DNA from: Nonomuraea thailandensis
GTDB lineage: Bacteria; Actinomycetota; Actinomycetes; Streptosporangiales; Streptosporangiaceae
Reading direction: 5' to 3'
DNA length: 64,000 nucleotides
NCBI RefSeq assembly: GCF_024172165.1
Contig: NZ_JAMZEB010000002.1
Span: forward strand, 5,415,501-5,479,500
How positions within the stretch are numbered: position 1 is the first letter of the stretch; the number at the start of each line of letters is the position of its first letter. The notes under the pieces are model-generated. The model searched no databases. It was not told where the DNA came from and saw nothing but the letters and a program-made list of their open reading frames with translations. Below are positions 53,955 through 61,937 of this stretch, in pieces. The translations under genes and the position numbers were made by a program.

Positions 53955-54599
53955 TCAATCCAACAGCCCGTCCCGCCGGGCCAGCGCCACCGCCTCCAGC
54001 TTGGAGCGGGCGCCCAGCTTCTCCAGCACGTGCTGGACATGGTTGCGCGCCGTGTTGCGGGCCACGCCCAGCCGGGCGCTGATCTCGTACGTGCTGGCGC
54101 CCTCGGCCAGGAGCAGCAGCGTCTCGCGCTCGCGGGCCGTCAGCGCGGACCCCACGTGCCCGGCGCGGCCGGTCAGCCGGTCGAGCACCCCGGGCAGCAG
54201 CCCGGGCGCGAACACCACCCCTCCGGCGGCCACCTCCCGCACGGCCGACTCCAGCTCGCCCAGCCGCGACGACTTCACCACCAGCCCGGCCCCTCCGGCC
54301 GCCACCACCCGGGCGGCCACGGACGCGGTCGCCTCCCCGGTCAGCACCAGCACCCGTGCCCTGGGCGCCACCGCCGCGAGCCGCCCGATCGCGGCCACGC
54401 CGTCGCCGTCGGGCAGCCTGCGGTCGAGCACGACGACGTCGGGCTGGCACCTGCCGGTGTCGGCCAGCGCGGCCGCGATGGTGCCCGACTGGGCGACCAC
54501 CTCGATGTCGGGGGCTCTGCCCAGGGCCAGGCCGATGGCCTCCGCGACCATGGCGTGATCTTCCACGAGAACCAGCCGGATCGGAGGGGCGGTCGGCAT
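53955..54599 (-). CDS. NarL/FixJ-type response regulator
   Basis: The 214-residue regulator starts at ATG 54599. The receiver domain has EDH acidic residues, phospho-acceptor Asp59 (VVVLDRRLPDGDG) and conserved Thr and Lys (VLTGEA, VVKSS). The LuxR-type HTH reads LTARERETLLLLAEGASTYE then ARNTARNHVQHVLEKLGARS. It is the first gene of the minus-strand group with the RsbW-like protein and the PAS kinase. Targets are unknown. Confidence 0.92.
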   Translation of the reverse strand: MPTAPPIRLVLVEDHAMVAEAIGLALGRAPDIEVVAQSGTIAAALADTGRCQPDVVVLDRRLPDGDGVAAIGRLAAVAPRARVLVLTGEATASVAARVVAAGGAGLVVKSSRLGELESAVREVAAGGVVFAPGLLPGVLDRLTGRAGHVGSALTARERETLLLLAEGASTYEISARLGVARNTARNHVQHVLEKLGARSKLEAVALARRDGLLD

Positions 54600-54851
54600 G
54601 GTGCGTTGTCCCTTGTGGTGTTGGCTGCGTGCCGGACGGCGCCTGCCGCGATCTCACCGGTCCAGGCGCCCAAGAGCAGTCTTGCACGTACGCCGCGTCG
54701 CCGCAGGGGGCCGTCGCACGTCGGGCGCGGGTGGGCCTGGGCCGCAGCGGGACCACAAAGTGCGGCATGGCGGGCAATTGACCCAGAACAGACCGGGGTA
54801 TGACGTTGGTAGGGTTATCCGGAAATGTGCGGATCTGGACGGGTGGGATAG

Positions 54852-55334
54852 GTGGAGGTCGAACAAACAGCACTGCCGGGTATCGGGCTCAGACACGACT
54901 TCACCACCCGCAAAGGACAGCGGGTAGGCGTCGTGTCCCACCGCACCGGCCGCCGGGACCTGGTCATCTACGACAAGGAAGACCCGGACGCCGTCTGCCA
55001 GACGGTCAAGCTCAACGACGAGGAGGCCGACGCCCTGGCCGAGCTCCTGGGCGCCCCCCGGATCGTGGCCCGGCTCAACCAGCTGCACCAGCAGGTCGAG
55101 GGCCTGGTCAGCGTGCAGCTCCCCATCCCGGCCGGCTCCCCCTACGCGGGCCGCCCCATGGGTGAGGCCCGGGTGCGGACCCGCACGAGCGCCTCCATCG
55201 TCGCGGTGGTGCGCAGCGGCCAGGTGTTCGCCAGCCCCGGGCCCGACTTCCCCTTCAACGCCGGCGACATCGTGGTCGTCGTGGGCGGCGAGGAGAGCAC
55301 CGCAGAGGTCGCCGACATCCTGGCGAACGGGTAG
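54852..55334 (+). CDS. TrkA-C (RCK_C) regulatory subunit of K+/H+ antiporter (KhtT-like)
   Basis: GTG 54852 gives 160 residues. The N-terminal half (about 1-75) resembles the KhtT-type regulatory domain (LPGIGLRHDFTTRKGQRVGV). The C-terminal half is a TrkA-C domain (AGRPMGEARVRTRTSASIVAVVRSG then FNAGDIVVVVGGEES). In Bacillus KhtT gates the KhtU antiporter in response to pH and c-di-AMP. It starts the operon, 8 nt before the antiporter gene. Confidence 0.88.
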   Translation: MEVEQTALPGIGLRHDFTTRKGQRVGVVSHRTGRRDLVIYDKEDPDAVCQTVKLNDEEADALAELLGAPRIVARLNQLHQQVEGLVSVQLPIPAGSPYAGRPMGEARVRTRTSASIVAVVRSGQVFASPGPDFPFNAGDIVVVVGGEESTAEVADILANG

Positions 55335-55342
55335 GGCCGCGG

Positions 55343-56506
55343 GTGCACCATACCGCGATCGTTTTTCTTGAGTTCGGTGCTGTCCTGCTCGGCCTGGGAA
55401 TCCTGGGCGCCCTCGCGCTGCGCGGGGGCATCTCCCCCATCCCGCTGTACCTGATCGCCGGCCTGGCCTTCGGCACCGGCGGCGTGCTGCCGCTGGCCAC
55501 GAGCACGGACTTCCTGGAGATCGGCTCCGAGCTGGGCGTGGTCCTGCTGCTGCTCACGCTGGGCCTCGAATACAACGCCGACGAGCTGGTCACGAGCCTG
55601 ACGAGCAACGCCCGCGCGGGCATCGTGGACCTGGTGCTCAACGCCGCACCCGGCGCCATCTGCGCGTTACTGCTCGGCTGGGGCCCCGTAGCGGCCGTGG
55701 CCATGGCGGGCGTCACCTACGCCACCTCGTCGGGCATCACCGCCAAGGTGCTGTCCGACCTGGGGTGGATCGGTAACCGCGAGACCCCGACCGTGCTGTC
55801 GCTGCTGGTCTTCGAGGACCTGACGATGGCGGTCTACCTGCCTGTCCTGACCACCCTGCTGGCCGGGCTCAGCTTCGTGCAGGGTGCGGTCTCGGTGGGC
55901 ATCGCGCTGCTGACGGTGAGCGTGGTGCTGGTCGTGGCGCTGCGCTTCGGGCGGTTCATCGAGGCGTTCGTCTCCAGCCCCAACTCCGAGGTGCTGCTGC
56001 TCAAGGTCGTCGGGCTGGCCCTGCTGGTCGCCGGTCTGGCGCAGCAGCTGCAGGTCTCGGCGGCGGTGGGCGCGTTCCTGGTGGGCATCGCGCTGTCGGG
56101 CCAGCTCGCCGAGGACGCGCACGCGTTGCTGGCGCCGCTGCGCGACCTGTTCGCCGCGGTGTTCTTCGTCTTCTTCGGCCTGCAGACCGATCCGGCGAAG
56201 ATCCTGCCGGTGGCCGGGCTGGCCGCGCTGCTGGCCCTGGTCAGCATGATCACCAAGCTGCTGACCGGCATGTACGCGGCCAGACGAGCGGGCATCGCCA
56301 AGGCGGGCCAGGCGCGGGCGGGCATCGCGCTCATCCCGCGCGGCGAGTTCAACATCGTCATCGCGGGCCTGGCGGTGGGCGCGGGCGTGCATCCCGACCT
56401 CGGCGCGCTGGCGGCGGCGTACGTGCTCATCCTGGCGGCGTTCGGCCCCCTGGCGGCCAAGCTGGTGCAGCCCTTCATCACCGCCATCGCCAAGCGGGCC
56501 GCCTGA
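55343..56506 (+). CDS. CPA2-family K+/H+ antiporter (KhtU-like)
   Basis: The 387-residue protein starts at GTG 55343. About 12 helices are present; LGVVLLLLTLGLEYNADEL, ATSSGITAKVLSDLGW and LVFEDLTMAVYLPVLT fit the CPA2 core. IPRGEFNIVIAGLAVGAG is near the end. Unlike KefB/KefC it has no C-terminal RCK domain, which is instead supplied by the adjacent small protein. Function: K+ efflux in exchange for H+ for osmotic and pH control. Confidence 0.9.
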   Translation: MHHTAIVFLEFGAVLLGLGILGALALRGGISPIPLYLIAGLAFGTGGVLPLATSTDFLEIGSELGVVLLLLTLGLEYNADELVTSLTSNARAGIVDLVLNAAPGAICALLLGWGPVAAVAMAGVTYATSSGITAKVLSDLGWIGNRETPTVLSLLVFEDLTMAVYLPVLTTLLAGLSFVQGAVSVGIALLTVSVVLVVALRFGRFIEAFVSSPNSEVLLLKVVGLALLVAGLAQQLQVSAAVGAFLVGIALSGQLAEDAHALLAPLRDLFAAVFFVFFGLQTDPAKILPVAGLAALLALVSMITKLLTGMYAARRAGIAKAGQARAGIALIPRGEFNIVIAGLAVGAGVHPDLGALAAAYVLILAAFGPLAAKLVQPFITAIAKRAA

Positions 56507-56535
56507 GGGGCGGCCGGATCCGCTAGTTTGTTCGC

Positions 56536-57153
56536 ATGGCAGAGCGCAGGTACGGCGTCCAGGCGCCCCCGACGGAGACCACGATCAGGTCCGCCGACTG
56601 GGACGGCCGCGAGATCGACGGCGAGAGCCACCACCGGGTCCTGTTCCAGGACGTGGACATGACCGAGCTCGTCGACCGCGGCTCCTCGTTCGAGGAGTGC
56701 CAGTTCAGGAACGTGCGGTTCAACGTGTCGGTGCACGAGGACGCGCGCTTCGTCAACTGCACGTTCTCGCGCTGCTCGTTCTTCGACGCCACGTTCAGCG
56801 GCTGCAAGCTGACGGGCAGCATGTTCGACGGCTGCACGTTCGGGCTGCTGAAGGTGACGGGCGGCGACTGGTCCTACGCCGGGCTGCCCGGCGCCGACCT
56901 GCGCGGCAGCGCCTTCCACGGCACCCGGCTGCGCGAGGCCGACCTGACCGGGGCCCGGCTGGAGGGCGCCGAGCTGCGGCGGGCCGACCTGTCGGGGGCG
57001 TGGCTGCACGGGGCCGACCTGACGAGATGCGACCTGCGGGGCAGCGATCTGAGCACGCTCGACCCACGCGAGGTGACGCTCAAGGACGCGGTCATCGACG
57101 CGTTCCAGGCGACGGTGGTGGCGGGCACGCTGGGCTTCGACGTACGGGACTGA
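56536..57153 (+). CDS. Pentapeptide-repeat protein
   Basis: A 205-residue protein starting at ATG 56536, 29 nt after the antiporter. From residue ~45 onward it consists of A(D/N)LxX-like units: CQFRNVRFNVSVHEDARFVN, FSRCSFFDATFSGCKLTGSM, then ADLRGSAFHGTRLREADL and ARLEGAELRRADLSGAWL. It should fold as a right-handed quadrilateral beta-helix. Its role is unknown. Position suggests co-transcription with the antiporter pair. Confidence 0.87.
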   Translation: MAERRYGVQAPPTETTIRSADWDGREIDGESHHRVLFQDVDMTELVDRGSSFEECQFRNVRFNVSVHEDARFVNCTFSRCSFFDATFSGCKLTGSMFDGCTFGLLKVTGGDWSYAGLPGADLRGSAFHGTRLREADLTGARLEGAELRRADLSGAWLHGADLTRCDLRGSDLSTLDPREVTLKDAVIDAFQATVVAGTLGFDVRD

Positions 57154-57195
57154 CGACGACGGCCGCCGCTGACGGCCTCGCGGGTTCGCGGAGGG

Positions 57196-59124
57196 GTGCG
57201 ATTGCAGCAGGATGTGCGTGTGCCGAACGCCGAACTCACCGCCGCCGAGCAGGCCGTGGCCGCCGCCGTCCGCCGCGGCCACGACGTGGACCTGCGCTCG
57301 GGCGATCCCGCGAGCGACTCGCCCGCCAACGCCGCCGCCTGGGGCGCCGGCCGCGCCGTACGGGCGGAGGTGCTGGCGGAGCTGCTGCTCGGCGAGTACA
57401 CCGACCCGGCCGACAAGCCGGCCCTGCGGCTGTCGGGGGCCCGCGTCACCGGCCTGTTACACCTGGCCTTCGGCGAGATCGACCTGCCGGTCACGTTCCG
57501 CGACTGCTTCTTCGACCAGACCCCCGACCTGTACCAGGCGCGCACCCGCTTCCTCAGCTTCGCCGGCTCCACCCTGCCCGGCCTGATCGCCTCCAACCTC
57601 CAGGTCGAGGGCGACCTGCGGCTGACCGGCTGCCACGTCACCGGCGAGCTGCGCCTGCGCAGCGCCCGCATCAGCAGCAACTTCTCGCTGAACGGCGCGC
57701 GCCTGGAGCCCGCCGCCGGCAGCGCGCTCAACGCCGAGCACCTCGACGTCGGCAGCAACCTGCTGCTGCGCGACGGGTTCGCCTGCGACGGCGAGATCAT
57801 CCTCACCGCGGCCAGGATCGGCGCCGCGGTGAACCTCGAAGGCGCCCGGCTCCGGGCCCCCGGCGGGCTGGCGTTCGGCGGGTCGAACCTGGTCGCCCAG
57901 GTGGGCCTGTTCGCGCGGGAGATGAGCGTGGAGGGCGAGTTCTCGCTGCGGTTCGCCCGCGTCTCCGGGCCGCTCACCCTGCGGCGCTCCGTGCTGCGCA
58001 ACCCGGGCGGCCTGGCCCTGCACGGCGGCGGGCTGAACGCCGAGGCGGGGCTGTACCTGTCGCTGGTCGAGACCGAGGGCACGGTCTGGCTGGAGGGCGC
58101 CGCCGTCGGCCGCGCGCTCAACCTGGACGGCGCCCGCCTGCGCGCCCCCGGCGGCGTGGCGCTGCGGGGCGACCGCATCGCCGTGGACGGCGCGCTGCTG
58201 GCCCGCGAGGGCATGTCGGCCGAGGGCGAGATCAGCCTGACCGACTCCTCGGTGACCGGCCCCGCGCACTTCAAGGGCGCCACGCTGGTCAACCCCGGCG
58301 GCCCGGCCCTGTCGGCGAACGGCATCACGGTCGGCAAGGTGCTCAACCTGTGCGAGGGCTTCTCGGCGCAGGGCCGGATCCGGCTGACGTACGCGCAGAT
58401 CGGCAGCCGCCTGTGCTTCGACGACGCCACGCTGGAGGCGCCGGGCGGCAAGGCGCTCACCTGCCGCCGGCTGGAGGCGCGGGAGCTGGCGATGCGGACG
58501 GCCAAGCCGGTGCGGGGCGCGGTCGACCTGCGGCACGCGCGCATCGGGGTGCTGCAGGACGACCCCGCGGTGTGGCCGGACGAGCAGTGCATGGACGGGC
58601 TGTCGTACGAGGTGCTGGAGCCCATGCTGCCGGCCGCCGAGCGGCTGGGCTGGCTGCGCCGCGACCCTGACGGTTACCTGCCGAACGCCTACGAGCAGCT
58701 CGCCGCGATGTACCGGCGGCTGGGCAGCGAGGCCGACGCCCGTGAAACGCTCCTGGCCGGGCAGCAGCAGCGCCGCGGCACCTTGCCGGGGTACGCCAGG
58801 TTCTGGGGGCTGCTGCAGGACGTCACCGTGGGGTACGGCTTCCGCCCGCTGCGGGCGGCCGGCTGGCTGGTGGCGCTGCTGGCGGTGGGCACCGTGGTGT
58901 TCGGGATGGCCGTGCCGCCGCCGCTGAAGCGCGGCGAGGCGCCGGAGTTCAACTCGTTCGTCTACAGCCTCGACCTGCTGCTGCCGATCATCGACTTCGG
59001 GCAGGAGAAGGCGTTCAACCCGGGCGGGGGCACGCAGTGGCTGGCGTACGGGCTGATCGCGGCGGGCTGGGTGCTGGCCACGACGATCGCCGCCGGGCTG
59101 ACCCGCACGCTGCGCCGCGCCTGA
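57196..59124 (+). CDS. Membrane-anchored beta-helix repeat protein
   Basis: GTG 57196 gives 642 residues; TTG 57202 is better spaced from GGAGGG. Residues ~75-450 are ~20-residue degenerate repeats of the form xGxVxLxGAxLxAPGGxAL (e.g. GRALNLDGARLRAPGGVAL), predicting a long beta-helix. An alpha-helical region (YEQLAAMYRRLGSEADARET) and two C-terminal membrane helices (WLVALLAVGTVVFGMAV; YGLIAAGWVLATTIAAGL) follow. Similar actinomycete proteins are often labelled membrane-associated oxidoreductase, but no redox motif is visible here. It follows the pentapeptide protein by 42 bp. Confidence 0.82.
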   Translation: MRLQQDVRVPNAELTAAEQAVAAAVRRGHDVDLRSGDPASDSPANAAAWGAGRAVRAEVLAELLLGEYTDPADKPALRLSGARVTGLLHLAFGEIDLPVTFRDCFFDQTPDLYQARTRFLSFAGSTLPGLIASNLQVEGDLRLTGCHVTGELRLRSARISSNFSLNGARLEPAAGSALNAEHLDVGSNLLLRDGFACDGEIILTAARIGAAVNLEGARLRAPGGLAFGGSNLVAQVGLFAREMSVEGEFSLRFARVSGPLTLRRSVLRNPGGLALHGGGLNAEAGLYLSLVETEGTVWLEGAAVGRALNLDGARLRAPGGVALRGDRIAVDGALLAREGMSAEGEISLTDSSVTGPAHFKGATLVNPGGPALSANGITVGKVLNLCEGFSAQGRIRLTYAQIGSRLCFDDATLEAPGGKALTCRRLEARELAMRTAKPVRGAVDLRHARIGVLQDDPAVWPDEQCMDGLSYEVLEPMLPAAERLGWLRRDPDGYLPNAYEQLAAMYRRLGSEADARETLLAGQQQRRGTLPGYARFWGLLQDVTVGYGFRPLRAAGWLVALLAVGTVVFGMAVPPPLKRGEAPEFNSFVYSLDLLLPIIDFGQEKAFNPGGGTQWLAYGLIAAGWVLATTIAAGLTRTLRRA

Positions 59125-59152
59125 GCACGCGTGCCTGGTTCGGGCGGCGTGC

Positions 59153-59272
59153 TCAGAGCAGCAGGTTGATGACGATCGTCAGCACCACCGACAGGACCAG
59201 CGATATGAGGATCATCGCCAGGCAGCCCATCCAGCCGCCCAGCGGTCTGACCTCCCAGTTCCCCCGCCTCAT
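59153..59272 (-). CDS. 39-residue single-helix membrane microprotein
   Basis: ATG 59272 to TGA 59153-59155 encodes a polar RRGNWEVRPLGGW start and a hydrophobic helix (CLAMILISLVLSVVLTIVIN) ending LLL. The RPLGGWMGC pattern followed by one helix recurs in actinomycete microproteins of unknown role, which supports reality despite its size. No strong ribosome binding site is seen. Four 15-bp repeats lie just upstream. Confidence 0.65.
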   Translation of the reverse strand: MRRGNWEVRPLGGWMGCLAMILISLVLSVVLTIVINLLL

Positions 59273-59286
59273 GCCGGTCCGCTACC

Positions 59287-59346
59287 CAAGCGGGCCCCTC
59301 TCAAGCGGGCCCCTCTCAAGCGGGCCCCTCTCAGGCGGGCCCCAGC
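59287..59346. repeat. Four 15-bp tandem repeats
   Basis: Three identical copies of CAAGCGGGCCCCTCT plus a diverged fourth lie between the microprotein start and the XRE-regulator stop. They are non-coding by position and could influence expression of the microprotein. Confidence 0.8.
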
Positions 59347-59366
59347 AGCGGGCCTCAGCAGCGGGT

Positions 59367-60227
59367 TCAGGCGCTGACCGCGCGCAGGGCGCCCGGGTGG
59401 CGGCCGGTCAGGCGGTCGAGGGCGGCGGCCGTCTCGGCGTCGGCCGGCAGGTAGACGACGATCCGCTGGTCGTCGCCGAGCAGGTCGAGCGGCTCCCTGG
59501 CCAGCCGCAGCTCGCCGGCGCGCGGATGCGCCATGCGCTGCACGGGCGCCGCCCGCGGCGGCCCGGCGGCGGAGGCGGCCAGCCGCCCGGTGAACGCCTC
59601 ACCCGCGGCGAACGAGAGCACGTCGACCAGCTCCCCCGCCCACACGTCGTCCGGCCCGGTCTCGTACCTGAGCGCGGCGGCCTGCTCGTCGGCCACCTTG
59701 TCCCAGTCGGGAAAGGCGATCCTGGCCCGCACGTCCACGAACACGTAGCGGGTCAGGTTCGGCGGCTCGCCGTCAAGCAGCCCGATGGGGCCGAAGAGCC
59801 GCTCGAAGCCGGTGGTGTGGGCGATGACCTCGCCCAGCCGGTTGAACAGCGCGGCGGGCGCGGGCTCGAGCCGGTCGAGCAGCGCGCGCACGGCCGGGCG
59901 CACGGTGCGGGCGGGCGCCTGCGTGGCGGCCGGGCACAGCGCGATGCCGCCACTGGCCACCTTGGCGAGGTTGCGCAGGTGCATGCGCTCGTCGGGCGTC
60001 ATGCGCAGAGCGTCGGCCAGCGAGACGAGCACCTGCACCGACGGGTTGCGATCGCGGCCCTGCTCCAGCCTGGTCAGGTATTCGACGCTCACCCCCGCCA
60101 CCGTGGCCAGCTCCGACCTGCGCAGCCCGGGGGTGCGCCGGCGCCCGCCGCCGGGCAGGCCCACGTCGGCCGGCTTGAGTGCTTCGCGGCGGGCGCGCAG
60201 GTAGGCGCCGAGCTCGTTCTCGCTCAC
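59367..60227 (-). CDS. XRE-family regulator with MmyB-like ligand-binding domain
   Basis: GTG 60227 gives 286 residues. The HTH (about 10-75) contains RRTPGLRRSELATVAGVSVE then YLTRLEQGRDRNPSVQVLVS. The C-terminal domain (FNRLGEVIAHTTGFERLFGP, FVDVRARIAFPDWDKVADEQ) is MmyB-like. TAAAAT lies 7 nt upstream of the GTG and there is no Shine-Dalgarno, so the mRNA is probably leaderless. This large actinomycete family often controls a divergent oxidoreductase operon, which is the arrangement here. Confidence 0.9.
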   Translation of the reverse strand: MSENELGAYLRARREALKPADVGLPGGGRRRTPGLRRSELATVAGVSVEYLTRLEQGRDRNPSVQVLVSLADALRMTPDERMHLRNLAKVASGGIALCPAATQAPARTVRPAVRALLDRLEPAPAALFNRLGEVIAHTTGFERLFGPIGLLDGEPPNLTRYVFVDVRARIAFPDWDKVADEQAAALRYETGPDDVWAGELVDVLSFAAGEAFTGRLAASAAGPPRAAPVQRMAHPRAGELRLAREPLDLLGDDQRIVVYLPADAETAAALDRLTGRHPGALRAVSA

Positions 60228-60234
60228 GATGAGG

Positions 60235-60240
60235 ATTTTA
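60235..60240 (-). promoter_or_regulatory. -10 element of leaderless XRE-regulator promoter
   Basis: TAAAAT on the minus strand ends 7 nt before the GTG start codon, placing transcription initiation at the start codon. A convincing -35 hexamer was not found. Confidence 0.5.
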
Positions 60241-60329
60241 CGGATCGTGCCCGCGCTTATCGTGGCCCTGCCGGGGCCAGTCTGAGCACGGCCTTCCTCG
60301 GCGCGCGGCGGCTCGGCAGGCTGGCGTCC

Positions 60330-60929
60330 ATGACGAAGATGAGATTGGCGGTGATCTCGGGCAGCGTCCGCGAAGGACGTTACGGCCCCGGGATCGCCCG
60401 ATGGTTCAGCGAGCAGGCGAGCACGCACGGGCTGTTCGACCTCGATGTGATCGACCCGGCCGGCACGGCCCTGCCCGCGGCGCTGCCGATCTCGCCGGAG
60501 CTGCTCCTCGACGTGGCCGGCCGGCCGGAGGAGATGCGCCGCCTGGCCGGGCGGCTGGAGCGGGCGGACGCGTTCGCCGTGGTGACGCCCGAGTACAACC
60601 ACAGCTACCCCGCCGCGCTCAAGCACCTCATCGACTGGCACCTGACGCAGTGGCAGGCCAAGCCCGTGGCTCTGATCTCCTACGGCGGGCAGGGCGGCGG
60701 GATCCGCGCGGCCGAGCACCTGAGGCAGGTGTTCAACGAGCTGCACGCCGTGACGATCCGCAACTGGATCAGCTTCGACCAGCACTGGACCCGCTTCGAC
60801 GCCGACGGCCGGCTCACCCGCGACGCCGAGGGCGCGCAGGCCGCGGCCAAATCCCTGCTGGACCAGCTCGGCTGGTGGAGCACCGCGCTGCGCCAGGCCA
60901 GGCTCGCCGTCCCCTACCAGGCGGCATGA
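60330..60929 (+). CDS. NADPH-dependent FMN reductase
   Basis: ATG 60330 (or ATG 60339) gives 199 residues. Flavodoxin-like fold: LAVISGSVREGRYGPGIARW (phosphate loop), VVTPEYNHSYPAALKHLIDW and ALISYGGQGGGIRAAEHLR. It reduces FMN, quinones or related acceptors with NADPH. It diverges from the XRE regulator across 102 bp and overlaps the aldo-keto reductase start by 4 nt (ATGA). Confidence 0.92.
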   Translation: MTKMRLAVISGSVREGRYGPGIARWFSEQASTHGLFDLDVIDPAGTALPAALPISPELLLDVAGRPEEMRRLAGRLERADAFAVVTPEYNHSYPAALKHLIDWHLTQWQAKPVALISYGGQGGGIRAAEHLRQVFNELHAVTIRNWISFDQHWTRFDADGRLTRDAEGAQAAAKSLLDQLGWWSTALRQARLAVPYQAA

Positions 60930-61921
60930 TGCGCTACAGGCTGCTGGGCCGCACCGGGCTGCGGGTCTCCGAGCTGTTCCTCGGCGCGATGACCTACCGC
61001 GAGGCCTCGCCCGAGGTGCGGCGCGTCTTCGACCTGTACGCCGAGTCCGGCGGCAACGTCGTGGACACGGCCTCGATGTACGGCGAGAGCGAGAGCGTGG
61101 TCGGCGAGCTCCTCCAGGGCCGCCGCGACCGCTTCGTCCTGGCCACCAAGTACACGCCCACCCGTGACCGCACCGACCTCAACGCCGCCGGCAACCACCG
61201 CAAGAACCTCGTCCTGTCGCTGGAACAGAGCCTGCGGCGGCTGCGTACCGACTACATCGACCTGTTCTGGGTGCACGTGTGGGACCGGCACACCCCGATC
61301 GAGGAGACGATGCGGGCGCTGGACGACGTGGTCCGGTCGGGGAAGGTGCTCTACGTGGGCATCTCCGACGCGCCGGCGTGGGTGGTGAGCCGGGCCGACA
61401 TGCTGGCGCAGTGGCGGGGGTGGACGCCGTTCGCGGGGTTGCAGGTGCCGTACAACCTGCTCAGGCGCGACATCGAGCGGGAGCTGCTGCCGATGGCGCG
61501 GGCGCTCGGCATCAGCGTGGCGGCGTGGGGGGTGCTCGCGCACGGCGTGCTGTCCGGCCGGTACGCCGAGCCGGGCGCGGCGGCCTCGCGCGTCTCGCCC
61601 GAGTCGATCAGCGAGCGGGACCGGGCCGCGGTGCGCGCCGTGCTGGAGGTGGCGGGCGAGCTCGGCGTCACGGCCTCGCAGGTGGCGATCGGGTGGGCGC
61701 TGCGGCGCGGCGTGCATCCGATCCTCGGGACGAGCAGCGCCGAGCAGCTCAAGGACGACCTGGGGGCCTCGGACGCGGCCCGGGCGCTGCCGGAGGAGGC
61801 TCTGCGGCGGCTGGAGTCGGCGGTGGAGTTCGATCTGGGCTTCCCCGGCGACTTCGTCGGCGAGGTGGACCGCAGCCCGGACATCTACGGCGACGCCCTG
61901 CCCCGCCTCGACGGCCGCTGA
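60926..61921 (+). CDS. Aldo/keto reductase
   Basis: The 331-residue protein starts at ATG 60926 (a second ATG follows at once). Catalytic residues are visible: Asp47 and Tyr52 (VVDTASMYGES), Lys75 (LATKY) and a His in LFWVHVWDRHTP. The NADPH-binding tail includes LGTSSAEQLKDDLGA. Substrate unknown. It is translationally coupled to the FMN reductase, suggesting a redox or carbonyl detoxification pair controlled by the XRE protein. Confidence 0.93.
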   Translation: MMRYRLLGRTGLRVSELFLGAMTYREASPEVRRVFDLYAESGGNVVDTASMYGESESVVGELLQGRRDRFVLATKYTPTRDRTDLNAAGNHRKNLVLSLEQSLRRLRTDYIDLFWVHVWDRHTPIEETMRALDDVVRSGKVLYVGISDAPAWVVSRADMLAQWRGWTPFAGLQVPYNLLRRDIERELLPMARALGISVAAWGVLAHGVLSGRYAEPGAAASRVSPESISERDRAAVRAVLEVAGELGVTASQVAIGWALRRGVHPILGTSSAEQLKDDLGASDAARALPEEALRRLESAVEFDLGFPGDFVGEVDRSPDIYGDALPRLDGR

Positions 61922-61937
61922 CTCCCGGGGCGGGTGG

